The notes: generated from the sequence alone by a model not told the origin. A stretch of 64,000 nucleotides of DNA from Paenibacillus tarimensis (GCF_021532315.1 NZ_JAKGAO010000004.1:248001-312000); one strand, 5' to 3'. Numbered from the stretch's first letter, positions 17,443 through 26,031 are shown. A program made the numbers and translations.

Positions 17443-18780
17443 ATGATGAAATCGGTAAAGGAAATCGTCATGCCGCAGCTGGCAGAGTCGCTTGTTTCGG
17501 CAACAATTGATAAGTGGTTAAAGCAGCCGGGCGATGAGATCGAGATGTATGAGCCGATTTGTGAGATCATTACAGATAAAGTGAATGCCGAACTGCCGTC
17601 TACAGTTGCAGGCAAGCTTGTTAAAATTCTGGCTGGCGCTGGAGAGACAATTCCTGTAGGCGAGCCAATCTGTCTCGTAGAGAGCATTACAGCTGATGAG
17701 ACGGAGCCAGCCGAAGTATCCGCAGCCCAGTCTGCCGGAACCGCACGAGCTGGTGAGGAGGATCAAAGTATGCGAGGCAGATATTCGCCTGCTGTTCAGC
17801 GGCTTGCTGCTGAGCATAACCTTGATTTGACGATTATTAGCGGGTCAGGCATTGGCGGTCGTATTACACGGAAGGATGTACTCGCCTATGTAGCATCGGG
17901 TAAGCAGGGGGTGGCTGCCGTTCCTAATAACGCAGAGCAGCAGATGACCCGCACGGCTGCATCACCAGCTGCTTCGGCTCAGAATGAGACTAAGCTTCCC
18001 AATGTGCGATCTTCCGGTCTGCATTTGTCTGAGCCTCCGCGTATCCCTGACATTCAGGTTGAGCAGCGGTCCGTACCCGGCAAAGGTGAATATTTCATAG
18101 ATGTGACTCCAATCCGTAATACGATTGCTACGCGGATGCGCCAGAGTGTAACGGAAATTCCGCATGCATGGACGATGATTGAGGTGGATGTCACAAACCT
18201 GGTCGTGCTGCGTAACAAGCTGAAGGATGAATTCCGGCAGCGCGAGGGTATTAATCTGACCTACCTGGCGTTCTTAATTAAGGCTGTTGTTAACGCGATT
18301 AAGGATTACCCGATCATGAATTCAATCTGGGCAGTTGATAAAATCATCGTCAAGCGTGATATTAACATTTCGCTTGTGGTGGGTACCGAGGAATCCGTTC
18401 TGACACCGGTAATTCATAATGCAGACCAGAAGAACATCGCCGGTCTTGCCCATGAGATTGACGAGCTTGCCCGCAAGACCAGGGAAGGCAAGCTGACTGT
18501 CGCCGACATGCAGGGCGGTACCTTTACGGTCAATAATACAGGTTCATTTGGTTCCATTCTGTCCTATCCGATTATTAATTATCCGCAGGCTGTTAATCTG
18601 ACGTTCGAATCGATTGTAAAGCGGCCGGTCGTCATCAATGATATGATTGCGGTCCGTTCAATGGCCAACCTCTGTCTGTCGCTTGACCACAGGATATTGG
18701 ACGGTGTTATTTGCGGACGTTTCCTGCAGCGTGTGAAGGACAATCTGGAAGGCTATAATTTGGAGACGAAGCTGTACTAA
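17443..18780 (+). CDS. bkdB: Branched-chain 2-oxoacid dehydrogenase E2 (dihydrolipoyl acyltransferase)
   Basis: The E2 core, 445 residues, transfers branched acyl groups from lipoamide to CoA. It has one lipoyl domain (about residues 3-80) with the modified Lys near 46 in EIITDKVNAEL, a peripheral subunit-binding domain (about 110-150: YSPAVQRLAAEH, GRITRKDVLAYV), a long Ala/Pro/Gln linker, and the catalytic domain ending with SLDHRILDG, which holds the HxxxDG active site. Two adjacent ATGs (17443, 17446) are equally placed. lipB, needed to attach the lipoyl precursor, follows 24 bases later. Confidence 0.95.
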   Translation: MMKSVKEIVMPQLAESLVSATIDKWLKQPGDEIEMYEPICEIITDKVNAELPSTVAGKLVKILAGAGETIPVGEPICLVESITADETEPAEVSAAQSAGTARAGEEDQSMRGRYSPAVQRLAAEHNLDLTIISGSGIGGRITRKDVLAYVASGKQGVAAVPNNAEQQMTRTAASPAASAQNETKLPNVRSSGLHLSEPPRIPDIQVEQRSVPGKGEYFIDVTPIRNTIATRMRQSVTEIPHAWTMIEVDVTNLVVLRNKLKDEFRQREGINLTYLAFLIKAVVNAIKDYPIMNSIWAVDKIIVKRDINISLVVGTEESVLTPVIHNADQKNIAGLAHEIDELARKTREGKLTVADMQGGTFTVNNTGSFGSILSYPIINYPQAVNLTFESIVKRPVVINDMIAVRSMANLCLSLDHRILDGVICGRFLQRVKDNLEGYNLETKLY

Positions 18781-18804
18781 ACACTGACAAAAGAGGGTAG
18801 TACT

Positions 18805-19527
18805 ATGAGCGAATTAAACCGGTTGGACAGCATCTACATACCTATGATAGGCTATGGCGAGGCTTGGGACCTGCAGAAGTCGCTCGTCCGTCAAATTGAT
18901 TTGGAGGAAGTGCCTGAGAAGCTTCTGCTGCTCCAGCACCCGCCAACGTATACCATCGGCTCGCAGAAGCATCCGGAGCATCTGCTGCTTAGCGAGGAAG
19001 AGCTGGCAGCACGCGGGATTACCGTACATCAGATTGACCGGGGCGGAGATATTACCTATCATGGACCCGGACAGCTGGTTGGTTATCCGCTCTTGTACCT
19101 GGATGCCGCGGGACTGGATCTGCACGCTTACCTGCGTAATTTGGAACAGGTGATCATTGACTGGCTTGCCGGCTATGGTATTGAAGGCGGCAGAAAGCCG
19201 GAATACACAGGCGTATGGGTTGGCGATGTGAAAATAGCGGCTATAGGCGTCAAGTTTAACAAGAGCCGCAGGCGCAAGGGATTTATTACAAGCCACGGCT
19301 TCGCCTTAAACTTGAAGGCTGGTATTGCTGAGGATGGATTTCAGGGTATTATACCATGCGGAATTCAATCCTACGGGGTAACATCCTTCGAGGATCTGAC
19401 GGGTCGGACTATGCCGGTCAGACAGGCGGCAGAAGAGATTCTGCCGCTCTTCTGCCGCATATTCAACAAGCAATCGAACGGTTTAATAGAAGAACCAGGA
19501 CATGCTCATCATGACGGTGGAAATTAA
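18805..19527 (+). CDS. lipB: LipB, lipoyl(octanoyl) transferase
   Basis: LipB moves octanoyl groups from acyl carrier protein to lipoyl domains, the first step in making the lipoyl cofactor. The 240-residue protein carries the LipB signature RGGDITYHGPGQLVGYPL, the Lys-containing KIAAIGVKF and SHGFALN, and the catalytic Cys in IIPCGI. Its gene follows bkdB, so the likely client is the bkdB lipoyl domain. Bacillus subtilis uses the unrelated LipM/LipL route instead. The final 45 bases overlap a convergent small gene on the minus strand, and the last residues (about GHAHHDGGN) look unconserved. Confidence 0.93.
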   Translation: MSELNRLDSIYIPMIGYGEAWDLQKSLVRQIDLEEVPEKLLLLQHPPTYTIGSQKHPEHLLLSEEELAARGITVHQIDRGGDITYHGPGQLVGYPLLYLDAAGLDLHAYLRNLEQVIIDWLAGYGIEGGRKPEYTGVWVGDVKIAAIGVKFNKSRRRKGFITSHGFALNLKAGIAEDGFQGIIPCGIQSYGVTSFEDLTGRTMPVRQAAEEILPLFCRIFNKQSNGLIEEPGHAHHDGGN

Positions 19528-19581
19528 CATAACACCGACGAGAATGATAGCTGTAATGCGCAGCCATTTGCGATTGTGCAT
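19483..19581 (-). CDS. prli42: Small membrane protein resembling Prli42 (stressosome-associated)
   Basis: A 32-residue protein starting MHNRKWLRITAII and ending SMSWFFY, with one membrane helix (about residues 9-26) after a short basic N-terminus. Size, topology and the Asn-Arg-Lys start with Met-Leu-x-Ser-Thr in the helix fit Prli42, a miniprotein that tethers the stressosome to the membrane in Listeria and is conserved in Firmicutes. AAAGGAG lies about nine bases before the ATG on the minus strand. Its 3' 45 bases are antisense to the end of lipB. The family call is from memory of the pattern and is less certain than the existence of the gene. Confidence 0.6.
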   Translation of the reverse strand: MHNRKWLRITAIILVGVMLISTVMMSMSWFFY

Positions 19582-19653
19582 GATGCCGCACTCCTTTCGG
19601 GGAAGGGTAGACAACTATTATTGTAAACGATATTACATAGCGGAGGAAAGCCG

Positions 19654-20784
19654 ATGATCTCTGAGAAACGTCTTGTGGACGAATTTATGGAACTTGTCCA
19701 AGTGGACAGTGAAACCATGCATGAACAGGCTATAAGTAAAGTATTGAAACAAAAATTTGCAGAGCTTGGCCTGCAGGTCGAAGAGGATGATGCTGCCGAG
19801 AAGACCGGACATGGAGCGGGCAATCTCTTCATTATGCTTGAGGCTAATGGCACAGATGGTGCTCCAACAATATTCTTTACTTCCCATATGGACACCGTAA
19901 CGCCAGGTGCCGGCATTAAGCCGCAGCTGGATGATGACGGCTATATCCGCAGTGACGGCACTACCATTCTTGGCGCGGACGATAAGGCAGGCATCGCAGC
20001 GATGCTTGAAGCAATCAAGGTATTGAAGGAACAGAATATTGCCCATGGTCCTGTTCAATTCGTTATTACGGTTGGCGAGGAAGCGGGCTTGCATGGCGCG
20101 CGGGTAATGGATGCCTCACGCCTAAAAGCAGACTATGGCTATGCTCTTGACTCCAATGGACAAATCGGCGATATCGCTGTTGCGGCTCCTACGCAGGCGA
20201 AGATCGATATGAAGATCATTGGCAAGTCGGCCCATGCCGGTGTAAATCCGGAGGACGGAATAAGTGCAATTCAGGTGGCCGCAAAGGCCATCTCCCGTAT
20301 GAAGCTGGGCCGGATCGACAAAGAAACGACCGCTAATATCGGTCGTTTCGAGGGCGGCGGTGCAACGAACATCGTCTGTGATTATGTGAAGCTTGATGCA
20401 GAGGCAAGAAGCATTGTGCAGGATAAGCTGGATGCTCAGATCGAATCCATGCGGACAGCACTTGAAAGTGCAGCCTCTGATTACGGCGCGACAGCCGAGT
20501 TTGAGAGCGAGATTATCTACCCGGCTTATTCTTATACGGACGGTGATCCGGTGGTCGAGCTGGCGAAGAAGGCAATTGAGCAGATTGGGCGTACGCCAAG
20601 GACCTTCCATTCGGGCGGGGGCAGTGATGCCAATATCTTCAACGGACTGGGCGTGCCGACGGTCAACCTTGCAGTGGGCTATGAGCACATTCACACAACC
20701 AAAGAGCAGATCAAGGTAGCGGATTTGGTAAAGACAACCGAACTGGTTGTGCAGCTGATCAAGCTCGCGGCTGAAGGCAAGTAG
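19654..20784 (+). CDS. M20 family metallopeptidase (PepT/YqjE-like)
   Basis: A 376-residue cytosolic zinc peptidase of the M20/M25/M40 family, similar to peptidase T and to YqjE of Bacillus subtilis. Metal and catalytic residues are visible: SHMDTVTPG (His, Asp), LGADDKAGIAA (bridging Asp), GEEAGLHGAR (catalytic and metal Glu), and near the end YEHIHTTKEQI (metal His). The dimerisation domain lies at about residues 180-290. It probably trims small peptides; the exact substrate is unknown. AGCGGAGGAAAGCCG precedes the ATG. A convergent terminator follows. Confidence 0.9.
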   Translation: MISEKRLVDEFMELVQVDSETMHEQAISKVLKQKFAELGLQVEEDDAAEKTGHGAGNLFIMLEANGTDGAPTIFFTSHMDTVTPGAGIKPQLDDDGYIRSDGTTILGADDKAGIAAMLEAIKVLKEQNIAHGPVQFVITVGEEAGLHGARVMDASRLKADYGYALDSNGQIGDIAVAAPTQAKIDMKIIGKSAHAGVNPEDGISAIQVAAKAISRMKLGRIDKETTANIGRFEGGGATNIVCDYVKLDAEARSIVQDKLDAQIESMRTALESAASDYGATAEFESEIIYPAYSYTDGDPVVELAKKAIEQIGRTPRTFHSGGGSDANIFNGLGVPTVNLAVGYEHIHTTKEQIKVADLVKTTELVVQLIKLAAEGK

Positions 20785-20856
20785 GATAACGGTTCATAGA
20801 GTCATAGTAAGAGTAGCAAGACTCAAGGAGCCTCAAAGATAATAAAGGGTTGATGG

Positions 20857-20916
20857 AAGAAGGGCTTCCCCTGTAGAACGGCTGCAGCTGTTTCTATAGG
20901 GAAAGCCTTTCTTATT
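20857..20916. terminator. Bidirectional terminator between the M20 peptidase and ABC permease genes
   Basis: The arms AGAAGGGCTTCCCCTGTAGA and TCTATAGGGAAAGCCTTTCT pair over about 18 positions with few mismatches around a short GC-rich loop. T-rich sequence follows on the plus side and A-rich sequence on the other, so both convergent genes can use it. Confidence 0.7.
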
Positions 20917-20932
20917 GTTGTCTGCCTGATTG

Positions 20933-21997
20933 TTATGATCTCGAACGAATCTCCTGCCGCATGAAGAGAGCGTAAGTAAGTGCAAAGGCAAGGGAAGCAG
21001 CAGCAATTAGCCCCGTCAAATGAGGCCAGATTAACAGCAGGCTTTGGCCTAAAGGCAGCGGGCTTGGTATGGCGCCGATTACCTGCTCCATTGTTAGTGG
21101 TCCAAGAGAGCGGACTTCAGGCACAAGCAGTGTGGTTGTCGCTTCGGTAAATAATTCGGCTGGCGACAGGCGGTTAATGAAGAGCAGCGTCTGCTGATAG
21201 GAGAGAATCTGGCTCGTACCCGCCTGTTCGCCAGGCTCAAAAGATTTGGCAAGCAGGTTAACAATTAAGCTGTAGAAGACAGTGAAAAACAGCCACAGTG
21301 CTATTCCTGAAAGGGCCGAAGTGGCGGCCTGGCGGAAGCGCACGGAGAAATATAAAGACAAGTTCAGCCAGAATCCAACGTATATAACAGCTGTTAATAG
21401 AAATATCACCACCCTGCCGAATTCTTCAGGCGTTGGCGGATAGCCAATTGTGAAGAGCCCGAGTCCCATGACCGAGAAGCCCAGGGAGAAGATCACTAAG
21501 GCAACAAGCAATAGGGCGGCTGTAAATTTGGCGGTAATAAAGTCATCACGGTACAGAGGCTGTGACAGCATACGGCTCAGTGTCCCTTTGGTACGCTCGG
21601 TATTAACCGCATCGAAGCCAAGCGCAATACCAATTAGAGGCCCGAGAAACGATACAAAGGTGATGAAGTTAGGCAATGTACCATCTGAAGCGGTAAACAT
21701 TTTTAGAAACAAGTAGTTCTCGCTGTCGCTGTTACCGGTGCCCTGTTGAAGGGCAATTACCGCCGAGTAAATCGAACCTATGCAAGCCAATACGACAATT
21801 CCGACCAATATGCCGAACCGCCAGCTGTGAATGTGATCGCCGAGCTCCTTATGCACAATGACCCAAAATGGCGAAGGAGTATGCCGTGCTTGCCGTTCTA
21901 CTTTCTTACGATCCGGTTCGTTTATCATGTTAGTCCGGTTCCGTATTTGAAGCCTCAGCCTCTTCAAGAGCGGCAGACTGCTATCCGGTATGTTCAT
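20933..21997 (-). CDS. ABC-2 type exporter permease
   Basis: A 354-residue membrane protein with a cytoplasmic N-terminus (about 60 residues), a first membrane helix at about 65-87, a long external loop, and five more helices, the layout of ABC-2 permeases such as NatB or GldF. The conserved [20 protein letters not shown] segment is the cytoplasmic coupling region. I start at ATG 21997 because AGGGGAG precedes it; the start overlaps the ATPase stop by 17 bases, so the two are translated together. The substrate cannot be deduced. It is the third gene of the NEW3-ATPase-permease operon. Confidence 0.85.
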   Translation of the reverse strand: MNIPDSSLPLLKRLRLQIRNRTNMINEPDRKKVERQARHTPSPFWVIVHKELGDHIHSWRFGILVGIVVLACIGSIYSAVIALQQGTGNSDSENYLFLKMFTASDGTLPNFITFVSFLGPLIGIALGFDAVNTERTKGTLSRMLSQPLYRDDFITAKFTAALLLVALVIFSLGFSVMGLGLFTIGYPPTPEEFGRVVIFLLTAVIYVGFWLNLSLYFSVRFRQAATSALSGIALWLFFTVFYSLIVNLLAKSFEPGEQAGTSQILSYQQTLLFINRLSPAELFTEATTTLLVPEVRSLGPLTMEQVIGAIPSPLPLGQSLLLIWPHLTGLIAAASLAFALTYALFMRQEIRSRS

Positions 21998-22988
21998 CTC
22001 TTCCACTCCCCTCGAAGTAATTGTGGTAAATGTCATCCAGCCCGTAAGTTCTGCGATTAATTGCGGTTAGCTCGGCGCCACTTTGAACAGCGGCACGTGC
22101 GAGAGAGGATGTCACATCCGCTTGACAAATGACTTGAATATTCATGCTGCCGTCACTCTTTCCAGAGTCCAGCCCGTCTGCCAAGACCTTGCTGACGCCC
22201 GGAATGCTGAAGAGATCCTCTGTGAGATGGTCAGGTGCGTTCCTGACCGTCATTTCCACAGTGATCGTTCCGCTAGAATTCAAGGATTCCGCCAGTTCAT
22301 CTATATTACCGCATGCGAGAAGTCTTCCCTGGACAAATAATCCCACACGGTCACAGATCTGCTGAACCTGATAAAGATGATGTGAGGAAAGCAGTACGGT
22401 AATTCCGTCTTCCCGGCTAAGGGAACGGATCAATGCCAGCAGCTCACGGACCCCTTCGGGGTCAATTCCGAGCGTCGGCTCATCCAATATGATAACTTCG
22501 GGCTTCTTAATCAAAACATCCGCTAGCCCCAAACGCTGCCGCATGCCGCGCGAGAATGCTCCAACCTTCTTGCGGGCTGACTCTGCAAGTCCTACCGTTT
22601 CCAAGAGACGTTCGGCCCTCTCCCGCGCTTCGCCGGCAGGAATCTGGTTTAACCCTGCCGTAAACAGCAGATTATCAAGGGCTGTTCTATCCTCGTAGAA
22701 GCCTACATCGTCGGGCATATAACCGACTTTGCGTTTAACCTGGAGCGGGCTGCGCACTGGATCAAGACCACACACAACGGCACTGCCGGATGTAGGCTCG
22801 GACAGTCCAAGCATCATAAGGATTGTCGTCGTTTTGCCTGCCCCGTTAGGACCTAGAAGGCCGAATACTTCTCCTTTTCTTACGGTAAGGTAGAGATCAT
22901 CGACAGCCCGCTGGTTGCCATAATATTTAGTTAAACCAGACAATTCGATAACCGGCTCTTGATTCGTTGGTGTCTGCTCGCAAATCAC
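21981..22988 (-). CDS. ABC transporter ATP-binding protein
   Basis: A 335-residue ATPase of the CcmA/NatA type. Walker A is [10 protein letters not shown], the signature is the variant [12 protein letters not shown] instead of LSGGQ, and Walker B with the catalytic Glu is [15 protein letters not shown]; the H-loop is [12 protein letters not shown]-terminal extension of about 100 residues is typical of this subfamily. It starts with GTG 22988 after GGGAGGCG, three bases after the NEW3 gene stop. It powers the adjacent permease. Confidence 0.92.
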   Translation of the reverse strand: MICEQTPTNQEPVIELSGLTKYYGNQRAVDDLYLTVRKGEVFGLLGPNGAGKTTTILMMLGLSEPTSGSAVVCGLDPVRSPLQVKRKVGYMPDDVGFYEDRTALDNLLFTAGLNQIPAGEARERAERLLETVGLAESARKKVGAFSRGMRQRLGLADVLIKKPEVIILDEPTLGIDPEGVRELLALIRSLSREDGITVLLSSHHLYQVQQICDRVGLFVQGRLLACGNIDELAESLNSSGTITVEMTVRNAPDHLTEDLFSIPGVSKVLADGLDSGKSDGSMNIQVICQADVTSSLARAAVQSGAELTAINRRTYGLDDIYHNYFEGSGRDEHTG

Positions 22989-22991
22989 TTC

Positions 22992-24161
22992 TTAACGCCT
23001 CCCGTATCTGCGGATCAGGTATGCGATGAATCCGGCAACGGCAATAACGATCAGAATACCGACCCAGCCCCACAGAACCGAGGATTTAACCGCCACTCTT
23101 ATGGATGCCTGGGACGTTTTTTCAGGTGAAGCGGCACTCAGCGAGACAGCGTAGTCTCCGGGCATGGCCTTGCTGTCTGCTTTGATAATAGCTTGAACCG
23201 TTTTCGTTTGGCCTGGTTCGATCATCCGTATGGATGATGGCTCAAAGCTGACTTCCCAGCCGCTGGGAGATTGAGCCGACATATTTACTTCAGATAGCGC
23301 GGATGTACCGGTATTAGTTACAACCAGATCGAGTCGGCGTGTTGAACCCGCGGTTACATCCGTGTTCAGTCGTTCGTCAGCGGTAGTCAGCTGCAAGTCA
23401 AACGTTCCCGTAATTACGACCTCAAGCTCAGCGCTGGCTGAGGTGCTGTTATTTGATGCGCTTACAGGGATTACGAATGTGCCGGCGGACGCATTTTCAG
23501 GCGGAACCGCTTCTATGGTGATGGTTTCGGAAGCGTTTGGCTCGGCGGTAACGGATGTCACATTGTTACCACCGCTTTTGAAACGGATGTCCCAGCCGGG
23601 ATCAGCGGCGGCTGTTAACGAATAGGTCTGTTCTTCAGCTGTGCGGTTCTGCAGATTTGCGGTAAAAGTAAAGGTAGAGTCGGCATGACCCTCCATATTG
23701 CTCTGCTCTATCGTGAAAGCAGAGGAATAGGTTCCTTTTTCAGTCACATCTACATGAAGGTCAAGCGGATTTGCTCCAGTAGCATTAACTGTAAAGGTAT
23801 AGGAGCCCTTCTCCACTTTCAGGGGCACCTGAAGCCTTAGCTCTGCTGACTGGCTCTCGCCCGGCTTGACGGCAATCTGTTTAACCTGCCGCCCATCGGC
23901 CGTCAATTCCTGTACCCATCCATCTTTACCTTTAACTGACAATGCTGTCTTCAAAGTCGTACTGCTATGGTTAATTAATTCGATTGGATACGTGATGGAT
24001 TCCCCGGGGGAAGCGGATATGTCCAAATATGGGGTGTACAGCTCGAGAACTGCGGCTGCGCGGGCTTCCCGTGTTCCTCCTAGCATGAAGGATGTAAATA
24101 AAATTGCAGTGAGTAAGTAGATGACCGTGTTTCTCTTGCTTCCGATACATGCATGCAGCAT
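22992..24161 (-). CDS. Secreted, membrane-anchored NEW3-type beta-sandwich protein
   Basis: A 389-residue surface protein. A signal peptide covers about residues 1-36, ending near REARAAA; a C-terminal membrane anchor, GWVGILIVIAVAGFIAYLI, is followed by a basic tail. Between them are three repeated immunoglobulin-like units of about 105 residues with PGESITYPIEL, PNASETITIEA and PGQTKTVQAIIK strands, matching the NEW3/COG1470 family. It heads an operon with an ABC ATPase and permease. Such proteins are frequent partners of ABC-2 exporters in Bacillales; their role, perhaps in handing off substrate at the cell surface, is unproven. Confidence 0.82.
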   Translation of the reverse strand: MLHACIGSKRNTVIYLLTAILFTSFMLGGTREARAAAVLELYTPYLDISASPGESITYPIELINHSSTTLKTALSVKGKDGWVQELTADGRQVKQIAVKPGESQSAELRLQVPLKVEKGSYTFTVNATGANPLDLHVDVTEKGTYSSAFTIEQSNMEGHADSTFTFTANLQNRTAEEQTYSLTAAADPGWDIRFKSGGNNVTSVTAEPNASETITIEAVPPENASAGTFVIPVSASNNSTSASAELEVVITGTFDLQLTTADERLNTDVTAGSTRRLDLVVTNTGTSALSEVNMSAQSPSGWEVSFEPSSIRMIEPGQTKTVQAIIKADSKAMPGDYAVSLSAASPEKTSQASIRVAVKSSVLWGWVGILIVIAVAGFIAYLIRRYGRR

Positions 24162-24240
24162 GCATAATCCCTCCTGTAACTGAATGTTAAGGCTCTATGG
24201 CCTTCTAAAATGGAATACGTACAAGGACAGCCGGCCGGAT

Positions 24241-24265
24241 TTATCGGAGCCCCAAAAAAGTTGCA
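24241..24265 (-). promoter_or_regulatory. Possible ECF sigma promoter of the NEW3-ABC operon
   Basis: On the minus strand TGCAACTTTTTTGGGG (24265-24250) resembles ECF -35 regions that carry an AAC core followed by a T tract. CGATAA at 24246-24241 could be the -10, but the spacer is 13 bases, shorter than the usual 16-17. The divergent gene encodes an ECF sigma factor, which motivates the suggestion. Confidence 0.25.
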
Positions 24266-24338
24266 TTTATTTAGCCTGATCTGCTAAAAAAAAAGTAAAG
24301 TGACTGCTGCCGTGTTTATCGGAGAGGAGGCTGGGCTC

Positions 24339-24962
24339 ATGAGCGCCCAACAAGAACCCAATCCATCCGAGCTGCTGCATGCGATGTGCAGGGGATCTGT
24401 CGAAGCTTTTGAGCTGTTCTATAGACGGTATGCTCCCCTTGTGCTTCAAATAGCAGGTCGAATGCTCGATGACCGGATGGAGGCGGAAGACTTATGCCAT
24501 GACATCTTCATGGAAGTGCTCCGTAAGGGAGACAGGTATTCGTGTGATAAAGGCTCTATAGAGGCTTGGCTAGCTGTCATGACTCGCAGCCGGGCTCTGG
24601 ATCGGATTAGAAGGGGGAGGAAGGTGGTTCTCGAGAAGGAGGATGGCAGTAAGCTCACTTTAACCTCTGAAGCCTCATCTGGGGTAATGGACGCCCTTGA
24701 GGAACAAGTGGTAATCAAGCTGGAGCAGGAAGCGGTCCGGGAAGCGATGAGAGAGCTTCCGGTAACACAGCAGAAGGCATTGACAGCCATCTATTACGGC
24801 AATAAAACACATAGAGAGACTTCAGAGGAGTGGAATGTTCCGCTTGGCACGGTGAAATCGTGGGTGCGATACGGGCTGAATAATTTGCGGAAGAGGCTGA
24901 GTATGCATAGCCACGAAGAGAAGGTTACCCTTGACGTACCGGAAGGGAGGGGTCTTACTTGA
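24339..24962 (+). CDS. ECF-type RNA polymerase sigma factor
   Basis: A 207-residue sigma factor. Region 2 (about residues 25-95) includes FYRRYAPLVLQIAGRML, EAEDLCHDIFMEV and SIEAWLAVMTRSRALDRIRR, the -10 recognition surface. Region 4 (about 140-195) includes LPVTQQKALTAIYYG, then HRETSEEWNVPLGTVKSWV, the -35 helix-turn-helix. Regions 1 and 3 are absent, as in ECF factors. I start at ATG 24339, after GAGAGGAGG. The next gene, overlapping its stop, encodes the matching zinc anti-sigma factor. Targets are unknown; the divergent NEW3-ABC operon is a natural candidate. Confidence 0.9.
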   Translation: MSAQQEPNPSELLHAMCRGSVEAFELFYRRYAPLVLQIAGRMLDDRMEAEDLCHDIFMEVLRKGDRYSCDKGSIEAWLAVMTRSRALDRIRRGRKVVLEKEDGSKLTLTSEASSGVMDALEEQVVIKLEQEAVREAMRELPVTQQKALTAIYYGNKTHRETSEEWNVPLGTVKSWVRYGLNNLRKRLSMHSHEEKVTLDVPEGRGLT

Positions 24963-25714
24963 AGGAGAGGCCGGAACACCGAGTGTTCAGGTGCTTGCGC
25001 TACACGGAAGAGCAGTGGGTGGACAGGATTAGAGGATCAATCAGCGCAGAGGAGAGGTTCTTAATGGACACTCATGCGGAGACATGTGAAGAGTGTCATG
25101 GTATTAGAGACGAATGGCACCGGCTGCTTGCACCCGGAGAGATCGAGCCACTCGATGACAATGAAGTTCTCCCTCTTCTTCCGTCATCTTATGAGCGGTC
25201 TCTTTTTAGAACCGTTAGAGGGATGCGGCCTAACCGGTCAGCAGTTAGAGGAGGCTGGCTGGCAGCGGCCGCGTGCATATTGGTCATGTTGCTGATTGGC
25301 GGGCTTAGCAAGCTGGAAGGGGAGGCAGAACCTCTGGGGGCTTATGTAAGCCGGCAGGTACCGGAAGCTGAGGCAGTCATGCTTGCTCCCGATTCTTCCC
25401 GGTACCGCGCCCTGACCATTGGCAGCGGCGAGGGGGAAGGCTATGTCTGGGTAAGCCGGGACAGTCAGGAAGTTCTGCTCATGCTTGACGGTTTGCCGGC
25501 ACATGGACAGATAGACTACCAGGCTTGGGCAGTCAGCGGGGATCGGCACGATAGTCTTGGTGTGCTAAGCTGGAGCGGGAGCCGGGCACATTTGCATGTC
25601 CGTTCGCCGCTGCTTCAAAAGTCGGATAATATATCGATCAGCGTTGAGCCGCTGGGAGGCAGTGTACAGCCGACCGGCAGGGAGACGTTCCTTGTGCTGC
25701 TGCAGAAGGACTAA
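24959..25714 (+). CDS. Membrane anti-sigma factor with zinc-binding N-terminus
   Basis: A 251-residue protein with an N-terminal anti-sigma domain holding the zinc motif HAETCEECH (HxxxCxxC) at about residues 37-45, a membrane helix at about 99-118, and an external C-terminal domain like RskA/DUF4349-type anti-sigma sensors (GYVWVSRDSQEVLLMLDGLP, WAVSGDRHDSLGVL). It starts with TTG 24959 and overlaps the sigma factor stop, the common arrangement for a cognate pair. It presumably holds the sigma factor at the membrane until a signal is sensed outside; the signal is unknown. Confidence 0.85.
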   Translation: MKERPEHRVFRCLRYTEEQWVDRIRGSISAEERFLMDTHAETCEECHGIRDEWHRLLAPGEIEPLDDNEVLPLLPSSYERSLFRTVRGMRPNRSAVRGGWLAAAACILVMLLIGGLSKLEGEAEPLGAYVSRQVPEAEAVMLAPDSSRYRALTIGSGEGEGYVWVSRDSQEVLLMLDGLPAHGQIDYQAWAVSGDRHDSLGVLSWSGSRAHLHVRSPLLQKSDNISISVEPLGGSVQPTGRETFLVLLQKD

Positions 25715-25863
25715 CGCGCTGCCTTCCTGGCCGGTTTTCCGAGCATATCCTGGAGCTTGCGGCTGTCGGCTGCCGCCGTACCGCCCAGCTTGCGGAGCTG
25801 ATAACGGATTTCCCATGCCTTGCCGACTAGACGGAGACCTTTTTCGTTGATATACTGCTTCAT
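25711..25863 (-). CDS. Conserved-looking 50-residue basic protein, function unknown
   Basis: A short frame on the minus strand encodes a 50-residue, highly basic, soluble protein beginning MKQYINEKGLRLVGKAW and ending GKPARKAAR. AGGGG lies nine bases before the ATG, a good ribosome site. Its stop overlaps the stop of the anti-sigma gene, so the two genes converge. I do not recognise a family. Many Lys/Arg residues and predicted helices would suit a nucleic acid or ribosome binder, but that is only a guess. It would be expressed from the same intergenic region as nudF, in the opposite direction. Confidence 0.5.
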   Translation of the reverse strand: MKQYINEKGLRLVGKAWEIRYQLRKLGGTAAADSRKLQDMLGKPARKAAR

Positions 25864-25866
25864 TTT

Positions 25867-25895
25867 TTCCAACCCCTGTCGTGATTTGGTATAAT
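25867..25895 (+). promoter_or_regulatory. Extended -10 promoter before nudF
   Basis: TGGTATAAT at 25887-25895 is a perfect TGnTATAAT extended -10. TTCCAA at 25867-25872 gives a weak -35 with a 17-base spacer. It points to nudF, 137 bases downstream, with a long leader containing an unremarkable 19-codon frame from 25903. Confidence 0.5.
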
Positions 25896-26031
25896 GATCA
25901 ATATGCAGAGAATGGACAAGATATCCCTCGATGTGCTGTCGGGCGTCTGGGCGGCTTCCTGCTGATCAGAACGGGCAGCAAATTCCAGGGAAAATCAGGA
26001 CCGGCATAGTCCGGCAAGGAGTGGAGACACG

